Shown one piece after another: positions 7,088 through 15,787 of a stretch of DNA of 64,000 bases. The notes beneath the pieces are model-generated. The model was not told the origin of the DNA and searched no databases. It worked only from the letters and a program-made list of their open reading frames with translations. Each line of letters starts with the position of its first letter. Position 1 is the first letter of the stretch. A program made the translations under genes and the position numbers. Source of the DNA: MFD04580-c1 sp963702995 (GTDB taxonomy: Bacteria > Planctomycetota > Phycisphaerae > Tepidisphaerales > Tepidisphaeraceae); NCBI GenBank assembly GCA_963702995.1, contig OY969783.1, forward strand, positions 6,634,001 to 6,698,000, in the 5' to 3' direction.

Positions 7088-9775
7088 ATGTCAAACCCTG
7101 TCCCCGGAACCCCGCCCGAGGCGGAGCGTGCCCCATCGGCAACGGGCTCGCGGCCGATGGCGCCGCCACCGCCTATGGCAGTGTCTCTCCTGCCGGGACG
7201 GACGGCGCCGCCGCCTGTCCCCGTCTCGTCGCCGACGGCCCCGCCCCCGATACCGGTGATGGCGCCGCCCCCGATGCCCGCCTGGGCCGCCGGCCCCGCA
7301 ATCCCGTCGCGGCCGCTCCTGCCGCCGGTTGACCCGGCCGTCCGGCGCCGGCAGCGGCGCCGGCTGACGCTTCGGATCACCGCCGGCGCTCTGCTGGCGC
7401 TGCTGCTGGGGGTCGGGTGGGCGTCCTGGTGGCGCCACAACAGCCCGCAGGCACGTCGGGAAGCGAAGGCGGCCGAGGCGTTTTCCCGGCAGATCGACGC
7501 CGTTGACGGGGCGGCCTCCGCCACGCCGGACCAGCGCAAGGCGATGACGCGGATCGCAGTCCTGATCGAGAACGTCCGGGACGCGGCCGTGCGAAAGGAC
7601 CGAAGCCTGCTTCAGCGCACCTTTGACGCCAGTGGCTTTCTTGACCGCGTCGCGGAAGGGGGGATGATTTCCTTCGGGACCACCTCCTTGCGGGAGCAAT
7701 ACCTCAAGGGGATCAACTCCAGCCTGATGAAAGTCGGCCCGCTGGCTTCCCGGGGCGGATGGGTCTCGCATCGGATCGTTCGAATCCGATTTAACCCCTC
7801 AACGACGATGTCCGGCGGCTATGACGCGTCCGTTTTCCTGCGGGCGCAAACCGCCGGCGGAGCGGCCGCCACGGAACTGCGGTTCTGGGTTCGATGCAAT
7901 GGCTATGAAGAGCCGCGCTGGTACGACTTTGAGTTCATCGACGGGACGCGGGAGACGACGGTGGTGGGCGGAGAGTGGGCGGCGGCCGAGCGTTCCGCGC
8001 CGTGGGCCGGGCTGCTTCCGTCGTATGACGGCGTGACCCGGGCCGCGACGAGCGGCAACGCGGCGAACCTTCAGGCGGCGGTGGAGGCGGCGGAGTCGGC
8101 CCGAGCTGATTTCCCGTCGGGCCCGCCTGCGCCGATCGAGGCGACGATGAAGGCGTTCAGCGCCCTGTCCTCCATGCGCCGCAAGGACTTTGCCCGGGCG
8201 TCCACGCTCCTCGACGAAGCGATCCGCCTGCAACCGGACTTCCCGTTCGCGTTCTGGCTGCGCGGCAGGGTGCGGGACAACCAGGGGCGCTTCGCCGAGG
8301 CGCTGGCGGACGCCACGCATTATCGGGAGGAATACGCGACCGACGCATTGATCGAAGACCTCATCGGCGATTGCCAATTCGGCCTGGGGCGGCCGGAATT
8401 GGCCGCCGTCGCATTCGGGCGCGTGCTTGATGAGGACCGAGACAATGCCGACGCGCTCAAGGGCCTGGCGATCGTGCTTCCGGCGGAAAAGCGGGCGGCC
8501 GCCCTGACCGAGCGCTTCGCCCGCGCCCACAAGCCGCGCGATCTTTTCTATAAGCTCGCCGAGCCGATCGGCCGTTTGCGGCACAGGTCGATCCTGCCCG
8601 ATTTCGTCGCCGCGTTCCAATCCGTTCAACCCGATGACCCCTGGGGGGCGTACTACCAGGCGTCAGTCCTTCAGTCCGACAAGAAGCACGCCGAAGCGGC
8701 CGACCTGCTCGAGCCGCACCTGAAGGCGATCCCCGACGAGCAACCGGCTAAGCGCGAGCAGTTCCTGGACCTCTACTTCCAGGCCCGCGCCGATGCCGGA
8801 CAGGTGCTTCGAGGCTACGAGGCCGCGCCGGACCGTGCGGAGGCGTTCAAATGGTTCGCGGGGCGCCTGTGGGGCAAACCGCACGCGGCCGAGCTGCACG
8901 CGCTGGTCGCCGCGCATTGCGCCAGCGTGCCGGGCGAGCCGTTGCTCGACCTGTACGACGGGAAAGCATTCGAAGCCGCCGGCGACTATCCCGCGGCGGA
9001 CGAAGCGTACAGCCGCGGCCTGGCTGCCGCTGTGGCTTCGGGGGGATCGGTCTCGACGCAAGTCGCGCCCGTCTCCGAGCGTTACCGCTGGGCACGCGTC
9101 GAAGAGCGCCTTGCGGCCGGTCGATGGCGCTTCGCCTGGCAGGACGAAACGCCCGAACGGCGTGATGCGACATTCAACCAGCTTGCCAGACGGGCCCATG
9201 CGACCCGACGATTCGACGACCTCGGCGAGCTGATCGCGATGCAGGCGGGCATCGGGCCGAACCAGCCCAGCGTCTTCTATTGGAGCAGCCAACTGATGCT
9301 TGGGCGCCGCCAGTACAAGGCTGCCGTTCGACTGCTCGACGATCACCGCGCGGAGCTACTTGCCGACGCCGATCGACGATTTGACTTTGCGGACGCGATC
9401 GTGCGGGCGAAAGCATTCTCCGGCGACGCGGCCGGCGCCCGCGTCGAGGCGATGGATGCCGCCCGGCGTCTTGCTGACCTGCAGAAGCAATCGATCGCAC
9501 AAATGCCCGACGACGCGCCGCAGGGAACCCGCGCGGCGGTCGCGAAAGAGCCCGAGCCCAGCATGTGGCACCTGCTGATGATTCATGCCGCCACGGGCGA
9601 CGCCGCGAATGCCACCAAGGACGCTTCGGTGCTGATCGACGATGGCGATGAAGAGTTTGCCGACCTCTACTCCGACCCGGATATCGGCCCCGCCCTGCGA
9701 TCGCCGGGGTTCGCGTCCTTCCGGGCGAAATACCCGCCGCCAAAGCCGGGCGAGGCGGACAGTGGCGAACAATGA
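7088..9775 (+). CDS. Large membrane-anchored TPR protein
   Basis: An 895-residue protein. The first 80 residues are Pro/Ala-rich and probably cytoplasmic and disordered. One membrane helix follows at about residues 98-118 (ITAGALLALLLGVGWASWW). The rest is predicted to be extracytoplasmic: a mixed alpha/beta region to about 320, then TPR-like helical repeats to the C-terminus (for example LAAVAFGRVLDEDRDNADALKGLA). GAGGGG lies about seven bases before the ATG. The gene runs divergently from nuoB and is followed after about 57 bases by a sigma factor and a Ser/Thr kinase, so it may belong to the same regulatory group. No enzyme motif is seen; the role is unknown. Confidence 0.85.
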   Translation: MSNPVPGTPPEAERAPSATGSRPMAPPPPMAVSLLPGRTAPPPVPVSSPTAPPPIPVMAPPPMPAWAAGPAIPSRPLLPPVDPAVRRRQRRRLTLRITAGALLALLLGVGWASWWRHNSPQARREAKAAEAFSRQIDAVDGAASATPDQRKAMTRIAVLIENVRDAAVRKDRSLLQRTFDASGFLDRVAEGGMISFGTTSLREQYLKGINSSLMKVGPLASRGGWVSHRIVRIRFNPSTTMSGGYDASVFLRAQTAGGAAATELRFWVRCNGYEEPRWYDFEFIDGTRETTVVGGEWAAAERSAPWAGLLPSYDGVTRAATSGNAANLQAAVEAAESARADFPSGPPAPIEATMKAFSALSSMRRKDFARASTLLDEAIRLQPDFPFAFWLRGRVRDNQGRFAEALADATHYREEYATDALIEDLIGDCQFGLGRPELAAVAFGRVLDEDRDNADALKGLAIVLPAEKRAAALTERFARAHKPRDLFYKLAEPIGRLRHRSILPDFVAAFQSVQPDDPWGAYYQASVLQSDKKHAEAADLLEPHLKAIPDEQPAKREQFLDLYFQARADAGQVLRGYEAAPDRAEAFKWFAGRLWGKPHAAELHALVAAHCASVPGEPLLDLYDGKAFEAAGDYPAADEAYSRGLAAAVASGGSVSTQVAPVSERYRWARVEERLAAGRWRFAWQDETPERRDATFNQLARRAHATRRFDDLGELIAMQAGIGPNQPSVFYWSSQLMLGRRQYKAAVRLLDDHRAELLADADRRFDFADAIVRAKAFSGDAAGARVEAMDAARRLADLQKQSIAQMPDDAPQGTRAAVAKEPEPSMWHLLMIHAATGDAANATKDASVLIDDGDEEFADLYSDPDIGPALRSPGFASFRAKYPPPKPGEADSGEQ

Positions 9776-9832
9776 AAGCGGCCTCCCGAAAGCTCGCCCA
9801 TCCACGCTCGAAAAATCAGGTAGACTCGCCGC

Positions 9833-10573
9833 GTGAAGTTCGTCGAGAAACCTTCCGCCTCATTGCGGCCGCCCGCCTTCGCCGAGACGCGCTGGAGCCT
9901 TATCGTCGCGGCACGCGACGAACCGACAGGCCCCGCTCATCGCCGGGCGATGGAAGAGCTGGCCCGCCTCTATTGGCCGCCCCTCTATGCTTACCTGCGG
10001 CGCAACGGCCATCGGCCCGAGGCGGCCGAGGACCTGACCCAGGCTTTCTTTACCCGGCTCATCGAGCGCAACGACCTGCGCGGCGTTGACGCCGCCAAGG
10101 GGAAGTTTCGCTCGTTCGTCCTCGCGTCGTTGAAGCATTACGTCTCCAACGAGCGCGACAAGGAACGGGCGCTCAAACGCGGCGGAGGCGTGCGGACCTT
10201 TAGTCTGAGTGCCGGCGAGGCCGAGTCGGGCTATGGGATGAGCCTCGCCAGCGCCCAGACGCCCGACGAGGCCTTCAATCGCCGCTGGGCCCTGACGCTG
10301 CTGGAGCACGTCGTCGGCATGCTCCGCGCCGAGTACGCCGGCCGCGGCCTGGCCGCCACGTTTGACGCGCTGCAGGGCACGCTCACCGGCGAGGTCACCA
10401 CTGGCTACGGGCCCATCGCCGCGACCCTGGGGACGACCGAAGGCGCTCTCCAGACGGCGGCGCATCGCCTGCGCAAGCGGTATCGGGAAATGCTCCGCGC
10501 CGAGATCGCGCAAACTGTTTCAGGCCCGCTGCTTGTCGAAGACGAGCTGCGCGAGCTGATGGGGTGCCTGTAA
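9833..10573 (+). CDS. ECF-type RNA polymerase sigma factor
   Basis: A 246-residue sigma-70-family protein of the extracytoplasmic-function type. Region 2 is visible near residues 35-85 (ARLYWPPLYAYLRRNG, then AEDLTQAFFTRLIERND). Region 4 with a helix-turn-helix lies near residues 195-230 (YGPIAATLGTTEGALQTAAHRLRKRYREML). It starts at GTG. The inserts between regions are longer than in classical ECF factors, which is typical of planctomycete ECF groups encoded beside Ser/Thr kinases. The kinase gene starts 55 bases downstream on the same strand. A natural inference is that the kinase signals to or is co-regulated with this sigma factor. No anti-sigma gene is adjacent. Confidence 0.9.
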   Translation: MKFVEKPSASLRPPAFAETRWSLIVAARDEPTGPAHRRAMEELARLYWPPLYAYLRRNGHRPEAAEDLTQAFFTRLIERNDLRGVDAAKGKFRSFVLASLKHYVSNERDKERALKRGGGVRTFSLSAGEAESGYGMSLASAQTPDEAFNRRWALTLLEHVVGMLRAEYAGRGLAATFDALQGTLTGEVTTGYGPIAATLGTTEGALQTAAHRLRKRYREMLRAEIAQTVSGPLLVEDELRELMGCL

Positions 10574-10628
10574 GGTTTTCGGCGCGTTCGCTTCTGACAG
10601 GGCAGGGGATTTGATTCGGAGCGCCTGC

Positions 10629-11810
10629 ATGCCAGACCCTACGTATTGCCCATCGTGCGGATCGATCCTTACCGGCGCCGAACCGCGCGGGCTCTGCGCC
10701 AGGTGCCTTCTGAAGCGGGGGATGGAGTCGGCGACCGTCGGCTTCAGCGAGACCGGCCGCCACGGCGCGCAGTGGGAACCGCCCTCGCCGACGGCGCTGG
10801 CCGCGCAGTTTTCCGGCGTGGAAGTGATGGAGCTGCTCGGCCGCGGCGGGATGGGGGCGGTTTATAAGGCGCGCCAGACGCAGCTCGGCCGCGTGGTGGC
10901 GCTGAAGATCCTCCCGCCCGACATCGGCCACGACCCTGCTTTCGCCGAGCGTTTCATGCGGGAGGCCCGCGCTCTGGCGCGGCTTAGCCATCCGAACATC
11001 GTCACGCTATTTGAGTTCGGGCGGACCGACGCCGGGCTCTATTACTTCCTGATGGAGTACGTGGACGGGGTGAACCTGCGGCGACTGCTGGACGCCGGCC
11101 GCGTCGAGCCGCGCGAGGCGCTGGCGATCGTCCCGCAGGTCTGCGACGCCCTGCAATACGCGCACGACAACGGTGTCGTCCATCGTGACATCAAGCCTGA
11201 GAACATCCTGCTGGACCGTCGCGGCCGGGTGAAGGTGGCCGACTTCGGCCTCGCCAAGATCACCGAGTCGGACGAGCCTCCACTGCCTGGCGTGGCGGCC
11301 GCCGTGAGCGTCGCCTTGATGAGCGAGTCGGGGAAAATTGTCGGCACGCCGCGCTACATGGCGCCCGAACAGGCGGCGCACCCGGCGGGCGTGGACCATC
11401 GTGCGGACATCTACGCGCTGGGCGTCGTCTTCTACCAGATGCTGACCGGCGAGCTGCCGGGGAATCAACTCCAGCCGCCGAGCCACAAGGTGCGGATTGA
11501 CGTGCGGCTTGATGAAGTGGTTCTTCGGGCGATGAGCGCCGACCCCGACCGCCGCTACGCCAGCGCGACGGTGATGAAGACCCAGGTGGAAACCATCGCC
11601 GCTGACGCGCCGCCGCCAGGGCCGCCGTCTCCACTACCGCCATCTCCACTATCGCCGTCGCCGCTCACGCCAGCGCCATCACCGCCATCGCCCGTCGAGC
11701 GATACGTGATGACCCCCGGCATGCCGGCCCCCGGCGGCGCGCCGCGCTCTCGCGCTCCGCGATCGTGGGGGCGGTGTGGGCGGTCTTCTTCTTGTTTGTG
11801 CCGTGTCTGA
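10629..11810 (+). CDS. Eukaryotic-like Ser/Thr protein kinase, N-terminal zinc ribbon
   Basis: A Hanks-type kinase with all key motifs: glycine loop GRGGMGAVYKA near residue 72, catalytic lysine in VALKIL near 91, HRDIKPEN near 184, DFGLAK near 204 and MAPEQ near 244. It begins with a zinc ribbon (Cys 7, 10, 23 and 26), a common planctomycete kinase layout. ATG 10629 is chosen because GGAG lies about eight bases upstream. After the kinase domain comes a Pro/Ser/Thr linker. Near 11745 one base appears to be missing, and the membrane domain continues in the frame of 11765-12529. Together with the sigma factor upstream it forms a probable signalling pair. Confidence 0.92.
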   Translation: MPDPTYCPSCGSILTGAEPRGLCARCLLKRGMESATVGFSETGRHGAQWEPPSPTALAAQFSGVEVMELLGRGGMGAVYKARQTQLGRVVALKILPPDIGHDPAFAERFMREARALARLSHPNIVTLFEFGRTDAGLYYFLMEYVDGVNLRRLLDAGRVEPREALAIVPQVCDALQYAHDNGVVHRDIKPENILLDRRGRVKVADFGLAKITESDEPPLPGVAAAVSVALMSESGKIVGTPRYMAPEQAAHPAGVDHRADIYALGVVFYQMLTGELPGNQLQPPSHKVRIDVRLDEVVLRAMSADPDRRYASATVMKTQVETIAADAPPPGPPSPLPPSPLSPSPLTPAPSPPSPVERYVMTPGMPAPGGAPRSRAPRSWGRCGRSSSCLCRV

Positions 11811-12529
11811 TCTATGGGTTCAGGGCGGCGCGCTTGCCCTTCGGCGAGTTCGGCGGGCCGCCGCGGCGTCTGATGGCGCTCAAGATCTTTCTGGTGGCGA
11901 TCGCGGCGATGGGAGCGACAGCCCCGCTGGGGGTGACGGTGTGCGGGTGGGTTGCGGTCACCTCGATCCGGCGATCGGCCCGCCGCCTCTATGGGATGGG
12001 GCTGGCGCTGTTCGACGGGCTCGTTTTCCCGCTGCTGATGCTGGACGGCATCATCCTGGGCGCGTTCGTGACGCTTTCTGGGCTGTTGGTGGACTTTTAC
12101 TCGATGCCGCCGGGTGTCGGGCAAAGGCCATCAGGCGTGCTGACCGGGCTCGCGAACGCGCTATTGATCCACCCCCGTGCGGCGACTTTCATTGGGGTCG
12201 CGGCGTGCATCGTCGTCGATTTCTTGATCGTGCGCGCCTGCTGGCAGGCGGTCCATCGGCCGCCGAAGGCGATCGCCGGGACCGTCGGCGACGGCCGCCG
12301 CGTGGGTCGGATCCTTCCGGGGGTCGTCGTTGCCGCCATTGTTGTGGTCTCGATCCTGGTGGCGCTGTTCGGGGTCGTGGCGCTTCTTTACGCCGCCGCC
12401 GGTCCGGCCCGCCCGCTGCCGCCTCCCGGCCGATGGCGGGAGCCGGGCATCGAGCAGATCGAGCCCACGCCGCCAGACGACGTCGAGGTGACGGTCCCCG
12501 ACCGCGGGGCCGCTGCGGATGGGAGGTAG
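11765..12529 (+). CDS. Membrane domain of the Ser/Thr kinase, C-terminal part after a frameshift
   Basis: This frame carries the hydrophobic C-terminus expected after the kinase linker. About four membrane segments are visible: VGAVWAVFFLFVPCLIYGF, MALKIFLVAIAAMGATAPL, LALFDGLVFPLLMLDGIIL and VGRILPGVVVAAIVVVSIL. The tail is Pro/Asp/Val-rich and outside the helices. The stretch SRSAIVGAV just before the first helix is in this frame, so the break lies in the GC-rich run near 11740-11755. It could instead be an independent membrane gene starting at GTG 11765, but there is no ribosome site and the spacing fits one kinase of roughly 630 residues. Confidence 0.7.
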   Translation: MGAVWAVFFLFVPCLIYGFRAARLPFGEFGGPPRRLMALKIFLVAIAAMGATAPLGVTVCGWVAVTSIRRSARRLYGMGLALFDGLVFPLLMLDGIILGAFVTLSGLLVDFYSMPPGVGQRPSGVLTGLANALLIHPRAATFIGVAACIVVDFLIVRACWQAVHRPPKAIAGTVGDGRRVGRILPGVVVAAIVVVSILVALFGVVALLYAAAGPARPLPPPGRWREPGIEQIEPTPPDDVEVTVPDRGAAADGR

Positions 12530-12867
12530 CGAGGGGCAGGAGACTCCGCGGTCGCCGGGAGCGATCAACGGATCGGGCCGATGATCTGGTCCCTCGGTGA
12601 GTAGGGGCCCCGGCGGGAGAATGATAGTGCCGCCGGCGCCCTCACCGGCGGAATAGCTGACCGCACACAAGGGCACGCCGGATGAGATCCCCATGCATTG
12701 GCGAGCTGCGCGGCGCAGGGACCACCGGCAAGGATTCTTTTCGTAACATTGATGGACTCACACTCGGTGTGTCGCGGCCGGCCGGTGTCGATGTCGATGA
12801 AATCAGACGGCATCCCTGAACCGACAGCACCCGCGATACACCCTCAACGAAGGACTCACCAGATCGC
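12530..12867. other. Intergenic region between convergent genes
   Basis: No convincing gene. It contains a copy of a dispersed GTGCCGCCGG repeat (12628-12690), a small CACAC/GTGTG hairpin near 12761, and leads into the terminator of the helix-hairpin-helix gene at its right end. Confidence 0.5.
12628..12690. repeat. Dispersed intergenic repeat, copy 1 (AGTGCCGCCGG type)
   Basis: AGTGCCGCCGGCGCCCTCAC and the following CGGCGG...CGCACACAAGGGC align closely with a second copy at 18838-18913, including the same order of blocks. The internal CCGGCG/CGCCGG segments can pair. Two copies in 6 kb of non-coding sequence suggest a REP- or MITE-like family. Confidence 0.6.
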
Positions 12868-12908
12868 AAAAAAGACGCGAGCGGCCCGGGAGGGTTACCG
12901 CTCGCGTC
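12868..12908 (-). terminator. Rho-independent terminator of the helix-hairpin-helix gene
   Basis: On the minus strand an 11-bp perfect stem (GACGCGAGCGG at 12898-12908 against CCGCTCGCGTC at 12874-12884) with a 13-base loop is followed by six T residues (12868-12873). It lies 34 bases after the stop of the gene at 12942. This is a textbook intrinsic terminator. Confidence 0.92.
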
Positions 12909-12941
12909 TGGCATTTTCCCCATCGGCCGCTCAACCGACGC

Positions 12942-14072
12942 TTACTTCGATTCGCGGAAGCCGGCCTTCTTCGCTTCTTCCTCGGTCATGTACTTGCCGA
13001 CCTTGGTCTTGCCGTACCAAACGTCGCCGGGCTTGTGATAGACGCCGCTGTCGGTGTTGACCCAGACTTGGTCCTTGCCAGCGGGCGGGGTGGCGGCCGC
13101 GGTCTTGTCGGGCGTCTCGGTCTTGTCCGTCTTGTCCGTCTTGTCCGGCTTGGCGGCGGTCTTCGGATCGGCCATGGCGGGCTTTTCGGCGCCGCCGGCG
13201 ACGGATACCTCCGACTCGAATTTGGCGATCGTCTTCTCGGTCAGGCCGGCCTTGGTCAGGTCCTCCACCTTGGCATACGGGCGGCCGGCGATGATCTTCT
13301 TCGCCGTCGCCGGGCCGACGCCAGGGAGCGCTTCGAGCTCTTTCTCCGTCGCCGTGTTCAGATCCACCTTGCCGCCGGCAACAGTGGCCGGGGCGGCGGG
13401 CTTTTCGGTGTCTATCTTCGCCGGCTTCGTTGGCTTCTCAGCCATCGCGGGGGCGGTGGCCTTCCCGACCGAGACGAGCGGCTCGAGCTTCGCAACCTTG
13501 GCGGCCGAAAGGCCCGCCTTGGAAAGGTCTTCCGCCTTTGTGTAAGGGCGGTTGTCGATGATCTTCTTCGCGGTGACGGGACCGATCCCGGGCAGCTCTT
13601 CCAGGTCGTCGGCCGATGCGGTGTTGAGGTCAATTTTGTCCGCAGGCTTCTCGCCGGCGGGCTTCTCGGCAACGGGCTTTTCGCCAACGGGCTTCTCGGG
13701 GGCGGGCTTTTCGGCGCTGGGCTTCGCGACCGCCGGCTTCTCCGTCGCCGCGGCCGAGGCTGCGCCGAACGTGATCATCGGGGCAATCTTAGCGATCTTG
13801 GCGGCCGACAGGCCCGCTTTGGAGAGGTCGGCCGCCGTCTTATAGGGGCGGTTGTCGATGATCTTCTTGGCCGTCACATCGCCGACGCCGGGCAGGTCAT
13901 CCAGTTCGTCTGGGGTCGCTGTATTGATGTCGATCTTCACCGCGGGCTTCGCGGCGGCCGCCGCGGGCGCTGCCGCGGTCTTGTCCGCTCCGCGCGCGAC
14001 GACTGGAAGCCCCACAAGCGAAGCCCCGAGGACCATCACGCCGACCCGTTTCCACCATGCAGAACCGATCAT
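12942..14072 (-). CDS. Secreted protein with three ComEA-like helix-hairpin-helix domains
   Basis: A 376-residue protein with a signal peptide (VGVMVLGASLVGLPVVARGA). Three near-identical helix-hairpin-helix units follow, each reading DxNTAxxxELxxLPGVGxxTAKKII, separated by Ala/Pro/Lys linkers with EKPV-type repeats. The C-terminus (VWVNTDSGVYHKPGDVWYGK) is a short beta domain seen in other exported HhH proteins. HhH units of the ComEA type bind DNA without sequence specificity, and ComEA acts in DNA uptake at the outer face of the membrane. ATG 14072 is chosen for the GGAG about seven bases upstream and because it begins the signal peptide. It is monocistronic with its own terminator. Confidence 0.85.
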   Translation of the reverse strand: MIGSAWWKRVGVMVLGASLVGLPVVARGADKTAAAPAAAAAKPAVKIDINTATPDELDDLPGVGDVTAKKIIDNRPYKTAADLSKAGLSAAKIAKIAPMITFGAASAAATEKPAVAKPSAEKPAPEKPVGEKPVAEKPAGEKPADKIDLNTASADDLEELPGIGPVTAKKIIDNRPYTKAEDLSKAGLSAAKVAKLEPLVSVGKATAPAMAEKPTKPAKIDTEKPAAPATVAGGKVDLNTATEKELEALPGVGPATAKKIIAGRPYAKVEDLTKAGLTEKTIAKFESEVSVAGGAEKPAMADPKTAAKPDKTDKTDKTETPDKTAAATPPAGKDQVWVNTDSGVYHKPGDVWYGKTKVGKYMTEEEAKKAGFRESK

Positions 14073-14316
14073 CTTTCGTCTCCAGTTAAACGTTCTAAAG
14101 GGGGCGCCACGCCCCATCCGCCGAGATGAGCCCGGCATAAGCCGGACAGCTTTTCGCGCTTTTGGTTTGCAAGAATACGCGCTGACGGGGCCGTTGCCAG
14201 CAGAATTCGAGAATTCTCGCGTCCTGGCGTGACTGCCGATCGGCACCTGCGGCTACCCTGGAAGCTCGTGAAAACAGCAGAAAGTTGTCATCGCTCATCG
14301 GTTTCTGCATACTTAG

Positions 14317-14515
14317 ATGAAAGCCATCGCGGGGCAATTTGCGGAGTTGCTCGAAGCGGCCGGCGTGGATACGGTCGTCGAGTTGTCACACCGGAAGCCC
14401 AAGATCTGCTCGCCGCGATGGCGAAGGTCAACTGGAAGTTTATTCATTCGGTCCCAGCGCACTGGTGCGACGCCTGGCGTGTGGAATTTCGAGTGCTGCC
14501 GGGGGTCTCCGGGTC
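14317..14515 (+). pseudogene. Decayed DUF4332-like domain, broken over three frames
   Basis: Three consecutive stretches in different frames match parts of the DUF4332 helix-hairpin-helix-like domain in the right order: GQFAELLEAAGVDTVVEL (14332-14385), then DLLAAMAKVN with KFIHSVP (14405-14455), then ALVRRLACGIS (about 14460-14495). No single frame gives the domain. I read it as a small pseudogene or remnant between the HhH gene and the YidB-like gene. The family match is from memory of the domain consensus, so it needs a profile search. Confidence 0.5.
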
Positions 14516-14580
14516 GGGACAAGCGCCGCGCGTGTTGTGGGTGGCTCTTTCGTGAGGCATCTTAGAGAGAGAGGCAGATC

Positions 14581-15003
14581 ATGGGACTTCTGGATGGGCT
14601 GCTGAGCGCGGTGGGGGGCGGAGCGTCGCAACAGGCCGATGCGTCCGCGCATCACGGCTTGGTTGACGAAGCGCTGTCGATGATCGGAAACTCCGGCACC
14701 GGCGGCCTGGGCGGCATGCTCGACAAGTTCCGGGCGGCCGGTCTCGGCAACGCCGTGGATTCGTGGGTCGGGAACGGCCCCAATCAAACGATCACCGGCG
14801 ACCATGTGACCAGCGCGCTCGGCGTCGATCAGATCGCGCAGCTCGCCTCCCGCTTCGGCATCCCCAAGGAACAGGTCGCGTCGCACCTGGCGCAGATCCT
14901 GCCCGACCTGGTCAATCGGCTCACGCCGAACGGGCAAGTCCCCGCCGATCACGGTGTCGTCCAAAGCGCTATCGGACTGCTGAAGGGGCGCCTGTTCGGC
15001 TGA
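14581..15003 (+). CDS. YidB/DUF937 family protein
   Basis: A 140-residue protein beginning MGLLDGLLSAVGGG with the hallmarks of the YidB-like DUF937 family: Gly/Leu-rich N-terminus, GLGGMLDKFRAAGLGNAVDSWVG and the C-terminal block LASRFGIPKEQVASHLAQIL followed by LPDLVNRLTPNGQVP. These proteins are small, soluble and widespread; their function is unknown. The ribosome site GAGAGAGAGG sits about seven bases before the ATG. The neighbours give no functional hint: an ACT protein lies convergent downstream and a decayed DUF4332 fragment upstream. Confidence 0.9.
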   Translation: MGLLDGLLSAVGGGASQQADASAHHGLVDEALSMIGNSGTGGLGGMLDKFRAAGLGNAVDSWVGNGPNQTITGDHVTSALGVDQIAQLASRFGIPKEQVASHLAQILPDLVNRLTPNGQVPADHGVVQSAIGLLKGRLFG

Positions 15004-15143
15004 CCCGCGTTGCCGCCGCACGAGTTCGGTCACGGCACGGGATCCCGCTTCGGTTTCCGCCAGACCATTGATCGAAGAACAAGCCCCCACTCCAACCCTC
15101 TCCCACAGATAGATGTGAGAGCGAGGAGAACACCTACAGCCTC

Positions 15144-15665
15144 TCACGCCGGATCGAGATCGACGTCGCAATTGAGCGCGTCGCAAAGCTGCTCCAACTC
15201 GGTGCGCAGTTGGCGGACCGGGACCGCGTTCGGGACCGTCAGCCGAAGCTCCATCAGAAAGAGCGGCGTGCCGGCAAAAGCCGCCGACTCCTGTCGCGTC
15301 ACCAGTTCTTCGATGTTCACTGATCGATCCCGGAGCAGTTGCGTCACTTTGTGGACGATCCCCGGTCGATCCATTGAATAGGTCTTCAGGCGATAGGGGA
15401 CGCCGTCCGCCGGGCGGGTCGTTTCGGTCTGAGGCGTGAGGGTGAGATGCAGGCCGATGCCGGCGGCCGCTTCCGGCAGGAGCCGCGCGAGGGGGGCCGC
15501 CGCCGCCTCCGCGCATTCCATCAGCAGCACCAAGGCGAACTGCCCGCGCAGGTTAATCATCCGCGAGTCGAGGATATTGGCGCCCGCGTCGTGGAGGTGG
15601 CCGGTCAGCTCCCCGACAATCCCGGGCCGATCCGGGCCCACCGCCGTGACGATCCACTGCCCCAT
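15144..15665 (-). CDS. Two-ACT-domain protein (GcvR-like)
   Basis: A 173-residue protein made of two ACT domains, about residues 1-80 and 88-170. The first reads IVTAVGPDRPGIVGELTGHL with NILDSRM; the second reads YSMDRPGIVHKVTQLLRDR with NIEELVT. The DRPGIV signature in both is the ligand-binding turn. This layout matches the glycine cleavage regulator GcvR and related amino-acid sensors that work by protein contact, as no DNA-binding domain is present. No glycine cleavage gene is nearby, so the specific target is unknown. The start MGQWIVTAVG is the family start. Confidence 0.88.
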   Translation of the reverse strand: MGQWIVTAVGPDRPGIVGELTGHLHDAGANILDSRMINLRGQFALVLLMECAEAAAAPLARLLPEAAAGIGLHLTLTPQTETTRPADGVPYRLKTYSMDRPGIVHKVTQLLRDRSVNIEELVTRQESAAFAGTPLFLMELRLTVPNAVPVRQLRTELEQLCDALNCDVDLDPA

Positions 15666-15787
15666 GCCAGCCTCCTTCGTTGAACCCGCGCCGGCGCAGC
15701 AAACCAGCCCTGGGCGGCGCCCACTCTATGCGGCCGAGCGTCCATCGGGCAAACGGCACGGAGCTCAAACGCCGGATTGAATGGCGA

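Noticed and set aside
7776..7800. TTCGAATCC, the T-arm motif of tRNA genes
   Set aside because: It lies inside the coding sequence of the 7088-9775 gene and no acceptor or anticodon arm can be drawn.
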